Assembly: GCA_043738095.1 (NCBI GenBank)
Contig: JAYSZI010000093.1
Coordinates: 1 to 64,000, forward strand
DNA length: 64,000 bases
Direction of reading: 5' to 3'
Source: Lysobacter_K sp043738095
GTDB lineage: Bacteria; Pseudomonadota; Gammaproteobacteria; Xanthomonadales; Xanthomonadaceae
The translations under genes were made by a program, and so were the position numbers. Below are positions 9,276 through 17,495 of this stretch, one piece after another (position 1 is the first letter of the stretch; the number at the start of each line of letters is the position of its first letter). Under the pieces are notes generated by a model. The model was not told where the DNA came from and did not search any database. It was given only the letters and a program-made list of their open reading frames with translations.

Positions 9276-10567
9276 ACGATCACGGCAACGAGATGACCGA
9301 ACTGTTCTCTGAGTCCCACGCCGCCGTGGTGGATGCCGCCGACCCGCTGCCGACGCTGCGCAGCGAGTTCCTAATCCCGCAGCACGGCGGGCGCGAGCAA
9401 GCCTATTTCGTTGGCAATTCGCTCGGGCTGCAGCCGCGCGGCGCCCGGGCGTATGTCGAGCAAGTGCTGGACAAATGGGCGAGCGAAGCGGTCGAAGCCC
9501 ACTTCACCCAGCCAGCGCAGTGGATGACCTATCACGAGCTCGTGCGCGAACCGCTCGCGCGCCTGATCGGAGCGCAAGCGCAGGAAGTGGTGGCGATGAA
9601 TTCGCTGACCGCGAACCTGCATCTGATGATGGTCAGCTTCTACCGGCCCACGCGCGAGCGCCCAGCGATCCTGATCGAAGCCGGCGCGTTCCCGTCCGAC
9701 CGCCACGCGATGGAATCGCAGGTCCGTTTCCACGGCTTCGACCCGACCACCGATCTGATCGAACTGCAACCCGACGAGCCCAATGGCACGTTCTCGATGG
9801 CCGCGATAGAACGCGCGATTGCCGAGCACGGTCCGCGCCTGGCGTTGGTGCTGTGGCCCGGCGTGCAGTACCGCAGCGGGCAGGCATTCGACCTCAAGCA
9901 GATTGCGCGGCTGACGCATGCGCAGGGTGCCCTCTGCGGGTTCGACCTCGCCCACGGCGTGGGCAATCTCGAACTCGCGCTGCACGACAGCGACGTCGAT
10001 TTCGCGGTGTGGTGCCACTACAAGTATTTGAACGCCGGGCCGGGCGCCGTTGCCGGCTGTTTCGTGCATGCACGCCATGCCCACGGCGATCATCCGCGCT
10101 TCGCGGGTTGGTGGGGACACGACGCCGCGTCGCGCTTCAAGATGGGGCCGCAGTTCGTGCCGACCCCGGGCGCCGAAGGCTGGCAGCTGAGCAACCCACC
10201 CGTGCTCGCGCTGGCACCGCTGCGGGCGTCGCTGGATCTGTTCGACCGCGTTGGCATGCCCGCGTTGCGCGCAAAGTCCCAGCGCCTCACCGGCTACCTG
10301 GAAGCGCTGATTGCGGCGCAGCTAAGCGACACGCTGCAGATTGCGACGCCGCCCGAACCCGCGCGCCGCGGCTGCCAGCTGTCGCTGCGTGTCGTCGGCG
10401 GCCATGAGCGCGGCCGCGCGCTGTTCGACTACCTCGCCGCCAACGGCGTGCTGGGCGACTGGCGCGAACCTGACGTGATCCGCATCTCCCCTGCCCCGCT
10501 CTACAACACCCATGCCGACGTGCTGCGATTTGCACGCGCGGTGGAGGCTTGGCGCCATGCCGGTTGA
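9272..10567 (+). CDS. kynU: kynureninase
   Basis: This 431-residue PLP enzyme cleaves 3-hydroxykynurenine to 3-hydroxyanthranilate and alanine. The PLP lysine lies in WCHYKYLNAGPG (about residue 251). Other family stretches are YFVGNSLGLQPRGAR near the N-terminus, FDLAHGVGNLEL and RGCQLSLRV. The ATG at 9272 overlaps the decarboxylase stop. A second in-frame ATG at 9293 (MTELFSESHAA) would give 424 residues and looks closer to related proteins, so either may be used. Its end overlaps the next gene by 11 bases. Confidence 0.96.
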   Translation: MNDHGNEMTELFSESHAAVVDAADPLPTLRSEFLIPQHGGREQAYFVGNSLGLQPRGARAYVEQVLDKWASEAVEAHFTQPAQWMTYHELVREPLARLIGAQAQEVVAMNSLTANLHLMMVSFYRPTRERPAILIEAGAFPSDRHAMESQVRFHGFDPTTDLIELQPDEPNGTFSMAAIERAIAEHGPRLALVLWPGVQYRSGQAFDLKQIARLTHAQGALCGFDLAHGVGNLELALHDSDVDFAVWCHYKYLNAGPGAVAGCFVHARHAHGDHPRFAGWWGHDAASRFKMGPQFVPTPGAEGWQLSNPPVLALAPLRASLDLFDRVGMPALRAKSQRLTGYLEALIAAQLSDTLQIATPPEPARRGCQLSLRVVGGHERGRALFDYLAANGVLGDWREPDVIRISPAPLYNTHADVLRFARAVEAWRHAG

Positions 10568-11951
10568 AGTTCCGATCAGCGCAACGCGCCACATCACCAT
10601 CATCGGCGCAGGCCTCGCCGGCGCGCTGCTCGCGACCCTGCTCGCGCAGCGCGGATGGCAGGTCGATGTCTACGAGAAGCGCGGCGACCCCCGCCTCAAA
10701 GGCTATGCGGGCGGGCGCTCGATCAACCTTGCGCTGGCCGAGCGTGGATTGCACGCGCTGCGCATCGCCGGTGGCGACGACGAGGTGATGGCGCACGCGG
10801 TGATGATGCGCGGGCGCATGGTCCACTTCGCCGACGGCCACACCGACCTGCAACGCTACGGCCGCGACGACAGCGAGGTGATCTGGTCGGTACACCGCGG
10901 CGACCTCAACGTGATCCTGCTGGATCTGGCCGCCAAAGCTGGCGCCAGGCTGCATTTCGATCGCGGCCTGGCTTCGGTCGATTTCGACGCGCGCATCGCG
11001 ACCTTCAACGATGACCGCGACGGCAGCCGGCACGAGGTGGCGTTCGAATCGCTGGTCGGTGCCGATGGTGCCGGCTCTTCGCTGCGCGCGGCGATGGCGC
11101 GCGAGACCGAACTGGGCGAGCGCACCGAATTCCTTGGGCATTCCTACAAGGAACTGGAAATCCCGCCGGCGCCTGATGGCGGGTTCCGCATCGAGCCCAA
11201 TGCGCTGCACATCTGGCCACGCGGCCGCTACATGTGCATTGCGCTGCCCAATGACGGGCGTACCTTCACGGTCACGCTGTTCTTGCCCAACAACGCCGAC
11301 GCCCACCCGGGCGATCCGAGTTTTGCCACCGTGCGTACCGGCGCCGAAGCGCGCGCGCTGTTCGAGCGCGACTTCGCCGACGCCCTGCCGCTGATCCCTA
11401 ACCTGGAGCGCGATTTCGAGCATCATCCGGCAGGGCTGCTGGCGACGCTGTATCTCGATCGCTGGCACCACCGCGACCGCGCCGTGCTGCTCGGCGATGC
11501 CGCGCACGCGATGGTGCCGTTTCACGGCCAAGGCATGAACTGCGCATTCGAGGACTGCGTCGCGCTGGCCGCGCACCTGGATGCCAGCACCGACCGCGAG
11601 ACCGCGTTCGCGGCGTTCCAGGCCGAGCGCCTGCCCAACGCGCGGGCGATCCAGGCGATGGCGCTGGAGAACTACCTGGAAATGCGCGACCGCGTCGACA
11701 ACGATGATTACCTGCTGCAGCGGGCCCTGGAAATGCGCCTCGCCGCGCGCCACCCGGATCGCTTCGTGCCGCGCTACGCGATGGTGACGTTCCGGCGGAT
11801 GCCGTATGCACTCGCGTTCGAGCGCGGCCAGCAGCAGCGTGCATTACTGGTCGAGTTGACCCGCGGACACACCACGCTCGACACGCTCGATTGGGACGCA
11901 GTCGATATGGCCGTGCGGGCGAACCTTGCACCCTCGTCAGCGGACGCCTGA
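10557..11951 (+). CDS. kmo: kynurenine 3-monooxygenase
   Basis: This 464-residue FAD-dependent aromatic hydroxylase converts L-kynurenine to 3-hydroxykynurenine with NADPH and O2. The FAD dinucleotide motif is IIGAGLAGALL (Gly17, Gly19, Gly22). The family signature GRSINLALAERGL follows, and a second FAD motif VLLGDAAHAMVPFHGQGMN lies near residues 311-329. The start at 10557 overlaps kynU by 11 bases and gives MPVEVPISATRHITIIG. A tryptophan dioxygenase and kynurenine formamidase, needed to supply kynurenine, are not in this window. Confidence 0.96.
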   Translation: MPVEVPISATRHITIIGAGLAGALLATLLAQRGWQVDVYEKRGDPRLKGYAGGRSINLALAERGLHALRIAGGDDEVMAHAVMMRGRMVHFADGHTDLQRYGRDDSEVIWSVHRGDLNVILLDLAAKAGARLHFDRGLASVDFDARIATFNDDRDGSRHEVAFESLVGADGAGSSLRAAMARETELGERTEFLGHSYKELEIPPAPDGGFRIEPNALHIWPRGRYMCIALPNDGRTFTVTLFLPNNADAHPGDPSFATVRTGAEARALFERDFADALPLIPNLERDFEHHPAGLLATLYLDRWHHRDRAVLLGDAAHAMVPFHGQGMNCAFEDCVALAAHLDASTDRETAFAAFQAERLPNARAIQAMALENYLEMRDRVDNDDYLLQRALEMRLAARHPDRFVPRYAMVTFRRMPYALAFERGQQQRALLVELTRGHTTLDTLDWDAVDMAVRANLAPSSADA

Positions 11952-11955
11952 GCCG

Positions 11956-13500
11956 ATGCCCGCGAGTTTTCTGTTCTACGACCTCGAAACCTTCGGCGCC
12001 GATCCCCGCACCACGCGCATCGCCCAGTTCGCCGCTATCCGCACCGACGCCGATCTCAACCAGATCGACGAGCCCATCAGCTTCTTCGTCCAGCCGGCCG
12101 ACGACCTGCTGCCCTCGCCGATCGCCACCCTGATCACCGGCATCACGCCGCAAGCCGCCCAACGCGAAGGCGTGAGCGAGGCCGAGGCGTTCTCGCGCAT
12201 CTTCGACGAGATGGCGCGGCCTGAGACCTGCAGCGTCGGCTACAACTCATTGCGGTTTGACGATGAGTTCGTGCGCCATGGCCTGTTCCGCAACTTCTTT
12301 GATGCCTACGAGCGCGAGTGGCGCAGCGGCAATTCGCGCTGGGACCTGCTCGACGTGATGCGGTTGGCGCATGCGCTGCGCCCGGATGGCTTCGTCTGGC
12401 CGCAGCGCGACGCACATGGAGGTGCGAGTGCCGCGGGCGGTCGTTCCCGGCATCCTGCCTCCCACGACACTAGTGCATCCCTGCACGTCGCAGGACGCGC
12501 AGGAGCGGCCGAAGACGGCGCAACCTCGTTCAAGCTCGAGCACCTGGCCGCGGCCAACGACGTACGCACCGGCGACGCGCATGAGGCGCTGTCGGATGTG
12601 CGCGCGCTGATCGGTCTCGCGCGCAGACTCAAGGCCGCGCAGCCCAAGCTGTGGGACTACGCGCTGAAGCTGCGCGACAAGCGCTACGCCGCCAGTCTGC
12701 TCGATGTCGTCGCGATGACGCCGGTGCTGCACGTGTCGCAGCGATTTCCCGCCAGCCGGCTGTGCGCGGCGCCGATCCTGCCACTGGCGCGCCATCCGCA
12801 CATCGACAGCCGCGTCCTGGTGTTCGACCTCGGCCAGGATCCGGCCGCACTGCTGCGGTTGGAGCCCGATGAAATCGCCGACCGCCTGTACACGCCAACA
12901 GCCGATCTGCCCGAAGGCGAAACGCGCATCGCCCTGAAGGAAGTGCACCTCAACAAGTGCCCCGCGCTAATCGCCTGGGACCACCTGCGCGCGCCTGACT
13001 GGTTGCGCCTGAACATCGATCCAGTCGAAATCGAGCGTCGCGCCGCGCGGATTCGTGATTCTGGTCCGGCCCTAGTAGAGAAAGTGCGTCAGGTGTTCTC
13101 CCGAGAGCGAAGCCGCGCACCGAGCGACGTCGACGCCTCGCTGTACGACGGTTTCATCGGCGACGGTGACAAGCGCCTGTTCCGCGAGATCCGCGCCACG
13201 TCGCCCGAGGCGCTCGGCACGCGGGCGTTCGGTTTTAAGGATTCGCGTCTACCCGAGTTGCTGTTCCGCTATCGCGCCCGCAACTGGCCCGGCACCTTGT
13301 CGCCGGAGGAGCAAACGCGCTGGGACGATTACCGGCGTCTACGCCTGCGCAGCGACCTCGGTATGTCGGAATGCAGCTTCGAGGTTTTCTACGCCGAACT
13401 AGCGGCATTGCGGGACGTGCACGCAGGCAACGGCGCGAAGCTTGCGCTTCTCGATCAGCTCCACGCCTGGGGCCGCGAGATCGACATCGGGCTGGCATAG
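11956..13500 (+). CDS. sbcB: exodeoxyribonuclease I with an in-frame insertion
   Basis: This 514-residue DnaQ-fold 3'-5' single-strand exonuclease acts in recombination and mismatch repair. DEDD acidic residues are visible: Asp9 and Glu11 in LFYDLETFG, the FDDEF region near residue 98, and Asp in GDAHEALSDVRALI near 210. The SH3-like and C-terminal exonuclease I domains follow. About 38 extra residues, rich in Gly, Ala, Ser and His, sit at roughly 152-190 between PDGFVWPQRD and SFKLEHLAAAND. Relatives such as E. coli have only a few residues there. The frame is kept, so the protein is probably active. It begins four bases after kmo. Confidence 0.93.
   Translation: MPASFLFYDLETFGADPRTTRIAQFAAIRTDADLNQIDEPISFFVQPADDLLPSPIATLITGITPQAAQREGVSEAEAFSRIFDEMARPETCSVGYNSLRFDDEFVRHGLFRNFFDAYEREWRSGNSRWDLLDVMRLAHALRPDGFVWPQRDAHGGASAAGGRSRHPASHDTSASLHVAGRAGAAEDGATSFKLEHLAAANDVRTGDAHEALSDVRALIGLARRLKAAQPKLWDYALKLRDKRYAASLLDVVAMTPVLHVSQRFPASRLCAAPILPLARHPHIDSRVLVFDLGQDPAALLRLEPDEIADRLYTPTADLPEGETRIALKEVHLNKCPALIAWDHLRAPDWLRLNIDPVEIERRAARIRDSGPALVEKVRQVFSRERSRAPSDVDASLYDGFIGDGDKRLFREIRATSPEALGTRAFGFKDSRLPELLFRYRARNWPGTLSPEEQTRWDDYRRLRLRSDLGMSECSFEVFYAELAALRDVHAGNGAKLALLDQLHAWGREIDIGLA
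12411..12528. repeat. repeat-like, palindrome-rich insertion inside sbcB
   Basis: This stretch encodes the extra segment of exonuclease I. It contains short inverted repeats: GTGCA-TCCC-TGCAC (12474-12487), CGTC-GCAG-GACG just after, and GTCG...CGAC arms further left. It reads more like an intergenic REP-type element than like coding sequence. The length permits continued reading in frame. Boundaries are approximate and set by comparison with the expected exonuclease I sequence. Confidence 0.45.
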
Positions 13501-13693
13501 GATGGGTGAGTGTCGCGATGTCCGTCGCTCGAGATCGCATCTGCTCCGAGAGCTCTAAGCGATTTCCCCGGGGGGCAATTTGCAGTTCGCTTTGGCAGGC
13601 ATGACGAGCAGCAAAGAAAGTACATGGCCAAAATTTCAGCGGGTTTTGCTTCAGGCTGGGCAGGAACACCTTCACCAGCCTGCCCCCACAGGA
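13501..13693. other. intergenic region with a duplicated CAGGNATGACGAGC word and a hairpin
   Basis: The segment has visibly lower GC than its surroundings. Two copies of a CAGG(C/A)ATGACGAGC word occur near 13598 and 13691. An 8-bp inverted repeat CAGGCTGG/CCAGCCTG lies at 13652-13659 and 13675-13682. In-frame ATG codons extend the downstream reading frame into it, but the amino-acid sequence there is unlike a DUF2461 N-terminus, so I consider it non-coding repeat DNA. Confidence 0.4.
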
Positions 13694-14401
13694 ATGACGA
13701 GCGAACAACACGGTATGGCCACCTACTTCAGCGACGCCAGCTTCAAATTCCTGCGCGGCCTGGCGCGTAACAATTCGCGCGAATGGTTCCAAGCGCACAA
13801 GGCCGACTACGAGGCCCATGTACGCGGGCCGTTCCAACGCTTGCTGGTCGATCTGCAGCCGGCATTGACCGTGGTCAGCGCGCACTACCGCGCCGAGCCA
13901 AAGACCGTCGGCGGCTCGCTGTTCCGGATCCACCGCGATACCCGCTTCGCCAACGACAAAACGCCGTACAAATCGTGGCAGGGCGCGCGCCTATTCCACG
14001 AGCGCGGACGGCAGATCGAGGCGCCCTCGTTCTACCTGCACCTGCAGCCCGGTGGTTGCTTCGTCGCTACCGGGCTGTGGCATCCGCAGCCCGACACCTT
14101 GCGGCGGTTGCGGCACTTTCTCCTCGACAATCCGGCTGGCTGGAAAATAGCCGCGCACGGCGCGAAGTTCCGCAATCGCTTCGATCTGGACGACAGCGAA
14201 ATGTTGACCCGCATGCCACGCGGCTTCCCTGCCGATTTCGAATTCGCGGACGATCTGCGGCGCAAGAACTTCGTCGCGTTGCGCGCGATCGATGACGCGG
14301 TCATGACCGGGCCGCGATTGCTCAAGACGTTGGCAACGGATCTCGCCGGGTTGGCACCGTTCACCGATTATCTGTGCGCCGCGCTCGACCTGGAGTTCTG
14401 A
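13694..14401 (+). CDS. DUF2461 family protein
   Basis: This 235-residue protein matches the DUF2461 family, whose function is unknown. Typical stretches are FLRGLARNNSREWFQAHKADYE (about residues 16-37), SLFRIHRDTRFANDKTPYKSWQGARLF (about 76-102), FYLHLQPGGCFVATGLWHPQPDTLRRLR and RMPRGFPADFE. Two starts are possible: ATG at 13694 (MTSEQHGMATYF) or ATG at 13715 (MATYF, 228 residues), and the second is nearer the family N-terminus. Its stop is followed by a 252-base gap before a secreted hydrolase gene. Confidence 0.85.
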   Translation: MTSEQHGMATYFSDASFKFLRGLARNNSREWFQAHKADYEAHVRGPFQRLLVDLQPALTVVSAHYRAEPKTVGGSLFRIHRDTRFANDKTPYKSWQGARLFHERGRQIEAPSFYLHLQPGGCFVATGLWHPQPDTLRRLRHFLLDNPAGWKIAAHGAKFRNRFDLDDSEMLTRMPRGFPADFEFADDLRRKNFVALRAIDDAVMTGPRLLKTLATDLAGLAPFTDYLCAALDLEF

Positions 14402-14653
14402 GGTCTTACCGTCGGAAGCCACGCATAACTCAGGTGCATAGGGCTTCGCTCGTGTCGTTTGTCATCGCCTAATCGCATCAAGCAATTCTGCCCAGGCGCG
14501 CCGGTGGCCGCACCGACGCCCCGCACTGCAGCATGACCATACCCGTACGTATCGGTATGCTCAGCCGCGATGCGTCAAGGATGACGACGACGCAGGCATG
14601 TCGTTCAGCGGCAGGCCGTGAGGCCAAGCCGCGTCGCAGTCTAGGAATCCACT
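14402..14653. other. intergenic region before the secreted hydrolase
   Basis: No gene is supported in these 252 bases. A dyad CATACC...GGTATG (14538-14543 and 14554-14559) flanks an internal CGTACG and could be an operator for the downstream pair of exported proteins. No clear -35/-10 pair was found. Confidence 0.3.
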
Positions 14654-15517
14654 ATGCGAACTCTCGCTTACGGCTTGCTGTTGGCCACCGCATCGCCGGT
14701 CGCAATGGCAGCCGATGTCATTGGTGTCGCCTTCGTGCACGGCACCGGCAATCAGACCAACGCCTACCAGGACTACTGGCAACCCAAGATGGTCGACTCC
14801 GTGCGGCAAGGTCTGCCGAACACGGGCAACTACACGGTCATCAATTGCGACTTCAGCCAGTACATGTGGGACAGCCGCGCCGCCGGATGCCTCGCCGGGC
14901 AGCTGAGCAGCTTCATCAGCGCCAAGGGTTTGACCCGACTGGTGGTGATCACGCATTCCAACGGTGGCAACGTGATGCGCTGGATCCTGTCGAACCCGAC
15001 CTACGACAGCCGCTATCCCAACATCATCAACAAGATCGTCCGGGTCAACGCGCTCGCCCCCTCCTCTGCCGGCACGCCGCTAGCCGATGCAGTGATCAAC
15101 GGCAACGTGTTCGAGACCTCGCTGGGGTGGTTGCTCGGTTACAAATCCGACGCCGTGCGCCAGCAGCAGGTCAGCTGGATGGCGACGTACAACGCCAACA
15201 ACCTCTACGGCACCAGCGGGCGCCCGGCCTTGCCCAGGACCTTCCGCAGCGTGGTGGGCAGCGATGTCGATTCGGCGATATGGGATTCCGATAGTTACTG
15301 CGGCGGCTACACCCAGAACGTCGGCCTGGAGACCACGCAGAACTGGCTCAACAGCTGCTCCGACGGTTTTCTCAACTGCACCAGCCAATCCGCAGCGGGC
15401 AGCGTGTGGTTTACCGACAAGAACCGCATGGCCGGTGCCGAACCACTGAGCCACAACCAGAGCCGACGCGCCTGCTTCACGCTGGACGTCATCCTCCGCA
15501 ACGACGTCACACTGTGA
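14654..15517 (+). CDS. secreted alpha/beta-hydrolase (lipase/esterase-like)
   Basis: This 287-residue protein has a cleavable signal peptide (MRTLAYGLLLATASPVAMAA) and is probably exported by Sec. The mature chain begins with an alpha/beta-hydrolase strand (VIGVAFVHGTGNQTNAYQDYW, an oxyanion-hole HG motif). It carries a nucleophile elbow VVITHSNGGNVMRW with Ser near residue 101. Five or more cysteines in the C-terminal third (YCGGY, NSCSDGFLNCTS, RRACF) suggest disulfides and an extracytoplasmic site. The substrate is unknown. It is followed eight bases later by a second exported protein gene, so the two form a pair. Confidence 0.82.
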   Translation: MRTLAYGLLLATASPVAMAADVIGVAFVHGTGNQTNAYQDYWQPKMVDSVRQGLPNTGNYTVINCDFSQYMWDSRAAGCLAGQLSSFISAKGLTRLVVITHSNGGNVMRWILSNPTYDSRYPNIINKIVRVNALAPSSAGTPLADAVINGNVFETSLGWLLGYKSDAVRQQQVSWMATYNANNLYGTSGRPALPRTFRSVVGSDVDSAIWDSDSYCGGYTQNVGLETTQNWLNSCSDGFLNCTSQSAAGSVWFTDKNRMAGAEPLSHNQSRRACFTLDVILRNDVTL

Positions 15518-15525
15518 GGCCGGCC

Positions 15526-16686
15526 ATGCGCACCCTACTGTTTACCGCGCTCGCCGCGGCTTCTTTCACCACCCTCGCCGCGCAACCGCTTCTGCCTGCT
15601 GGCGGCAATGACCAAGTGCCATTGCGGGTGGTTTCGCTGCCCGCACCGAGCGGACAATTCGAACGCGCCCCGGTGTCGTTCTCCTGGGCGCTGGATCCCA
15701 CCGATGCCCTCACCACGCCGGCGCCGCTGCTGGTCGAAAGCCGCGAGTACTGGCAAACCGTCGACGCGGCCGAACTCAGCAACGGTGTGGCGATCGATCT
15801 GTCCGCGCCCGGCGCGCTGATCCGCGTCAGCCCCGGCCGCGGCGCCAGGGGACTCAAAGCTGGGGACCTTCAACTCGCCGCCAATGGCAAAGCCGCGCGA
15901 CTGGAGAAAACCGCGACCGACGCTGAATTACAGGCCGCCGGCATGGACGTCGAAGCCGGTACGGCGATGGTCAGGGTGGGTGCCGAGCATGCCCGCGGCC
16001 GCTATCAGCTGCGCACTGCGAACGCGCGCGGACGCTACGTCATGCACGTGTTCGAGCCCGCCAGCCCCGTGGTACTGAAAGCCCGCGCCAACCGCAACCA
16101 TGCGGTGGTGGGCGATACCGTGGTGGTCGACATCGCGCTCAGCGATGCCGGGCGTGGCATCGCGACCCAGGCCGAAGCGTTGCTGGTTTCGCCCGATGGC
16201 CGCAGCCAGCCGGTCGCTGTAAGCCAAGGGCGCGATGGCCGCAGTTCGGCCAGCGTGCGCGTGCCAGCACGGGCGACAACGACGCCGGGATTGTGGGAGC
16301 TGCAGGTGTTTGCCAGCGCCGATGGCCTGCAACGCGACGCGCGCACCGCGTTCGCGGTCGCGCAGCCAACGGCCCGGTTCAAGGGCGACCATGCCGTCAA
16401 CACGCAGCTGCTGCGCATCGCGTTGCCGGTCGAGGCCGGTTCGCCCGGGCGCTACGAAGCGCGCGGAACGCTGTATGCATCGGGGCCGGACAGGGCGCTG
16501 CGGCCCGTGGCGCTGGCGCATGTCGCGGCGTGGATGGAACCCGGCAACGGCATGCTCGTCCTCGATTTCGACCGCAAGCACCTGCCCGCCGGCTATGGCG
16601 CCCCGTTCGAGGTCCGCCAGCTGGAATTGCATGACCAGACCCGCATGGCGCCGCTGGAAGTACGCGGGCGCGGCGCGCGCTTCTAA
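15526..16686 (+). CDS. exported protein resembling DUF4785
   Basis: This 386-residue protein has a signal peptide (MRTLLFTALAAASFTTLAAQ). It resembles DUF4785 proteins of Xanthomonadales from memory of their N-terminal pattern (PLLPAGGNDQVPLRVVSLPAPSGQFERAPVSFSWALD). The central and C-terminal parts are beta-rich and Ig-like (VVLKARANRNHAVVGDTVVVDIALSD and repeats). No catalytic motif is seen. It lies eight bases after the secreted hydrolase gene and may act as its partner, inhibitor or activator; that is inference from gene order only. A strong hairpin follows the gene. Confidence 0.75.
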   Translation: MRTLLFTALAAASFTTLAAQPLLPAGGNDQVPLRVVSLPAPSGQFERAPVSFSWALDPTDALTTPAPLLVESREYWQTVDAAELSNGVAIDLSAPGALIRVSPGRGARGLKAGDLQLAANGKAARLEKTATDAELQAAGMDVEAGTAMVRVGAEHARGRYQLRTANARGRYVMHVFEPASPVVLKARANRNHAVVGDTVVVDIALSDAGRGIATQAEALLVSPDGRSQPVAVSQGRDGRSSASVRVPARATTTPGLWELQVFASADGLQRDARTAFAVAQPTARFKGDHAVNTQLLRIALPVEAGSPGRYEARGTLYASGPDRALRPVALAHVAAWMEPGNGMLVLDFDRKHLPAGYGAPFEVRQLELHDQTRMAPLEVRGRGARF

Positions 16687-16710
16687 GTCATCGCGGCAAA
16701 TGGCAACCCA

Positions 16711-16742
16711 GGCAACGGCCGGCATCGCCCGGCCGTTGTCTT
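16711..16742 (+). terminator. hairpin after the hydrolase/DUF4785 pair
   Basis: A perfect 10-bp stem CAACGGCCGG (16713-16722) / CCGGCCGTTG (16729-16738) with a six-base loop is followed by TCTTGTGT. The T tract is short, so termination could be partial. Confidence 0.6.
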
Positions 16743-16803
16743 GTGTGCAGATCCCCATGCCGCCGGCCCGGTAAGCTGAGCCGTCGCACTCTGGAGGACC
16801 ATC

Positions 16804-17382
16804 ATGAAGAAATGGCTGGTTGCGCTTGTCGTCGCGCTGATCGCGTTGGCCGCCTATGTCGTGGGCGGCCCGTTCCTGACTATCAACGCCCTGCGCGTCG
16901 CGGTGAAGAACCAGGACACTTCTGCGCTATCTCGCCACGTCGACTTTCCGACGTTGCGCGGCAACCTGAAGGCGCAACTCGACGACTATGTGCTGCGGCA
17001 GGCAGGCCCGGACGCGCAGAGCAACCCGTTCGGCGCCATCGCCCTGCGCATTGCCGGCGGCCTCAGCGGCAGCGCGGTGGATGCTGTGCTCACGCCGGTG
17101 GGCATAGGCGCGGTGCTGGAAGGCCGCAACCTGTGGCAACGCGGCAGCGGTGCCGGCATCGTCCGCAATGACAGCTACGCCCACGCCGCGCCGTCCGATC
17201 CGCTCAAGGACGCGCGCTATCGGTATGAGTCGACGTCGCGTTTCACTGCGACCGTGCTCGATCGCAGCGGCGACCCCGTAGTGTTGGTATTGAGTCGTGA
17301 CGGGTTGCGCTGGAAGCTCAGCGATATCCGCTTGCCGTTGTTGCAGCAGCACCCATCCCAAGCCGATCAGCGGGGCGAGTGA
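16804..17382 (+). CDS. DUF2939 domain protein
   Basis: This 192-residue protein has one N-terminal hydrophobic segment (KKWLVALVVALIALAAYVVGG), either an anchor or an uncleaved signal. The rest follows the DUF2939 pattern: PFLTINALRVAVKNQDTSALSRHVDFPTLRGNLKAQL, then GLSGSAVDAVLTPVGIGAVLEGRNLW, then a beta-rich C-terminus ending near WKLSDIRLPL. The function of the family is not known. The ribosome-binding site TGGAGGACC lies just ahead of the ATG. It converges with the exported protein on the other strand across a shared hairpin. Confidence 0.85.
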   Translation: MKKWLVALVVALIALAAYVVGGPFLTINALRVAVKNQDTSALSRHVDFPTLRGNLKAQLDDYVLRQAGPDAQSNPFGAIALRIAGGLSGSAVDAVLTPVGIGAVLEGRNLWQRGSGAGIVRNDSYAHAAPSDPLKDARYRYESTSRFTATVLDRSGDPVVLVLSRDGLRWKLSDIRLPLLQQHPSQADQRGE

Positions 17383-17410
17383 CAACGACCGCCAACTCAC
17401 AGACCAAAAC

Positions 17411-17434
17411 AAGAAGCCCGCTCAATGAGCGGGC
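17411..17434 (-). terminator. rho-independent terminator, mainly for the minus-strand gene
   Basis: An 8-bp stem GCCCGCTC (17416-17423) / GAGCGGGC (17427-17434) has a three-base loop. Read on the minus strand it is followed by TTCTTGTTTT, a usable U tract. It lies about 60 bases after the stop of the minus-strand gene ending at 17496, and between convergent genes. Confidence 0.7.
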
Positions 17435-17495
17435 CTGGATCGTGCGAACGGCAACCTCCCGTCTGCGTTGTCGTCTTGCAGGGTCTTGCTGACGC

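Noticed and set aside
10287..11753. Long open frame on the minus strand opposite kynU and kmo
   Set aside because: It is a GC-rich antisense frame of genuine kmo/kynU codons; the translation is Arg/His/Val/Gln-rich with no family resemblance.
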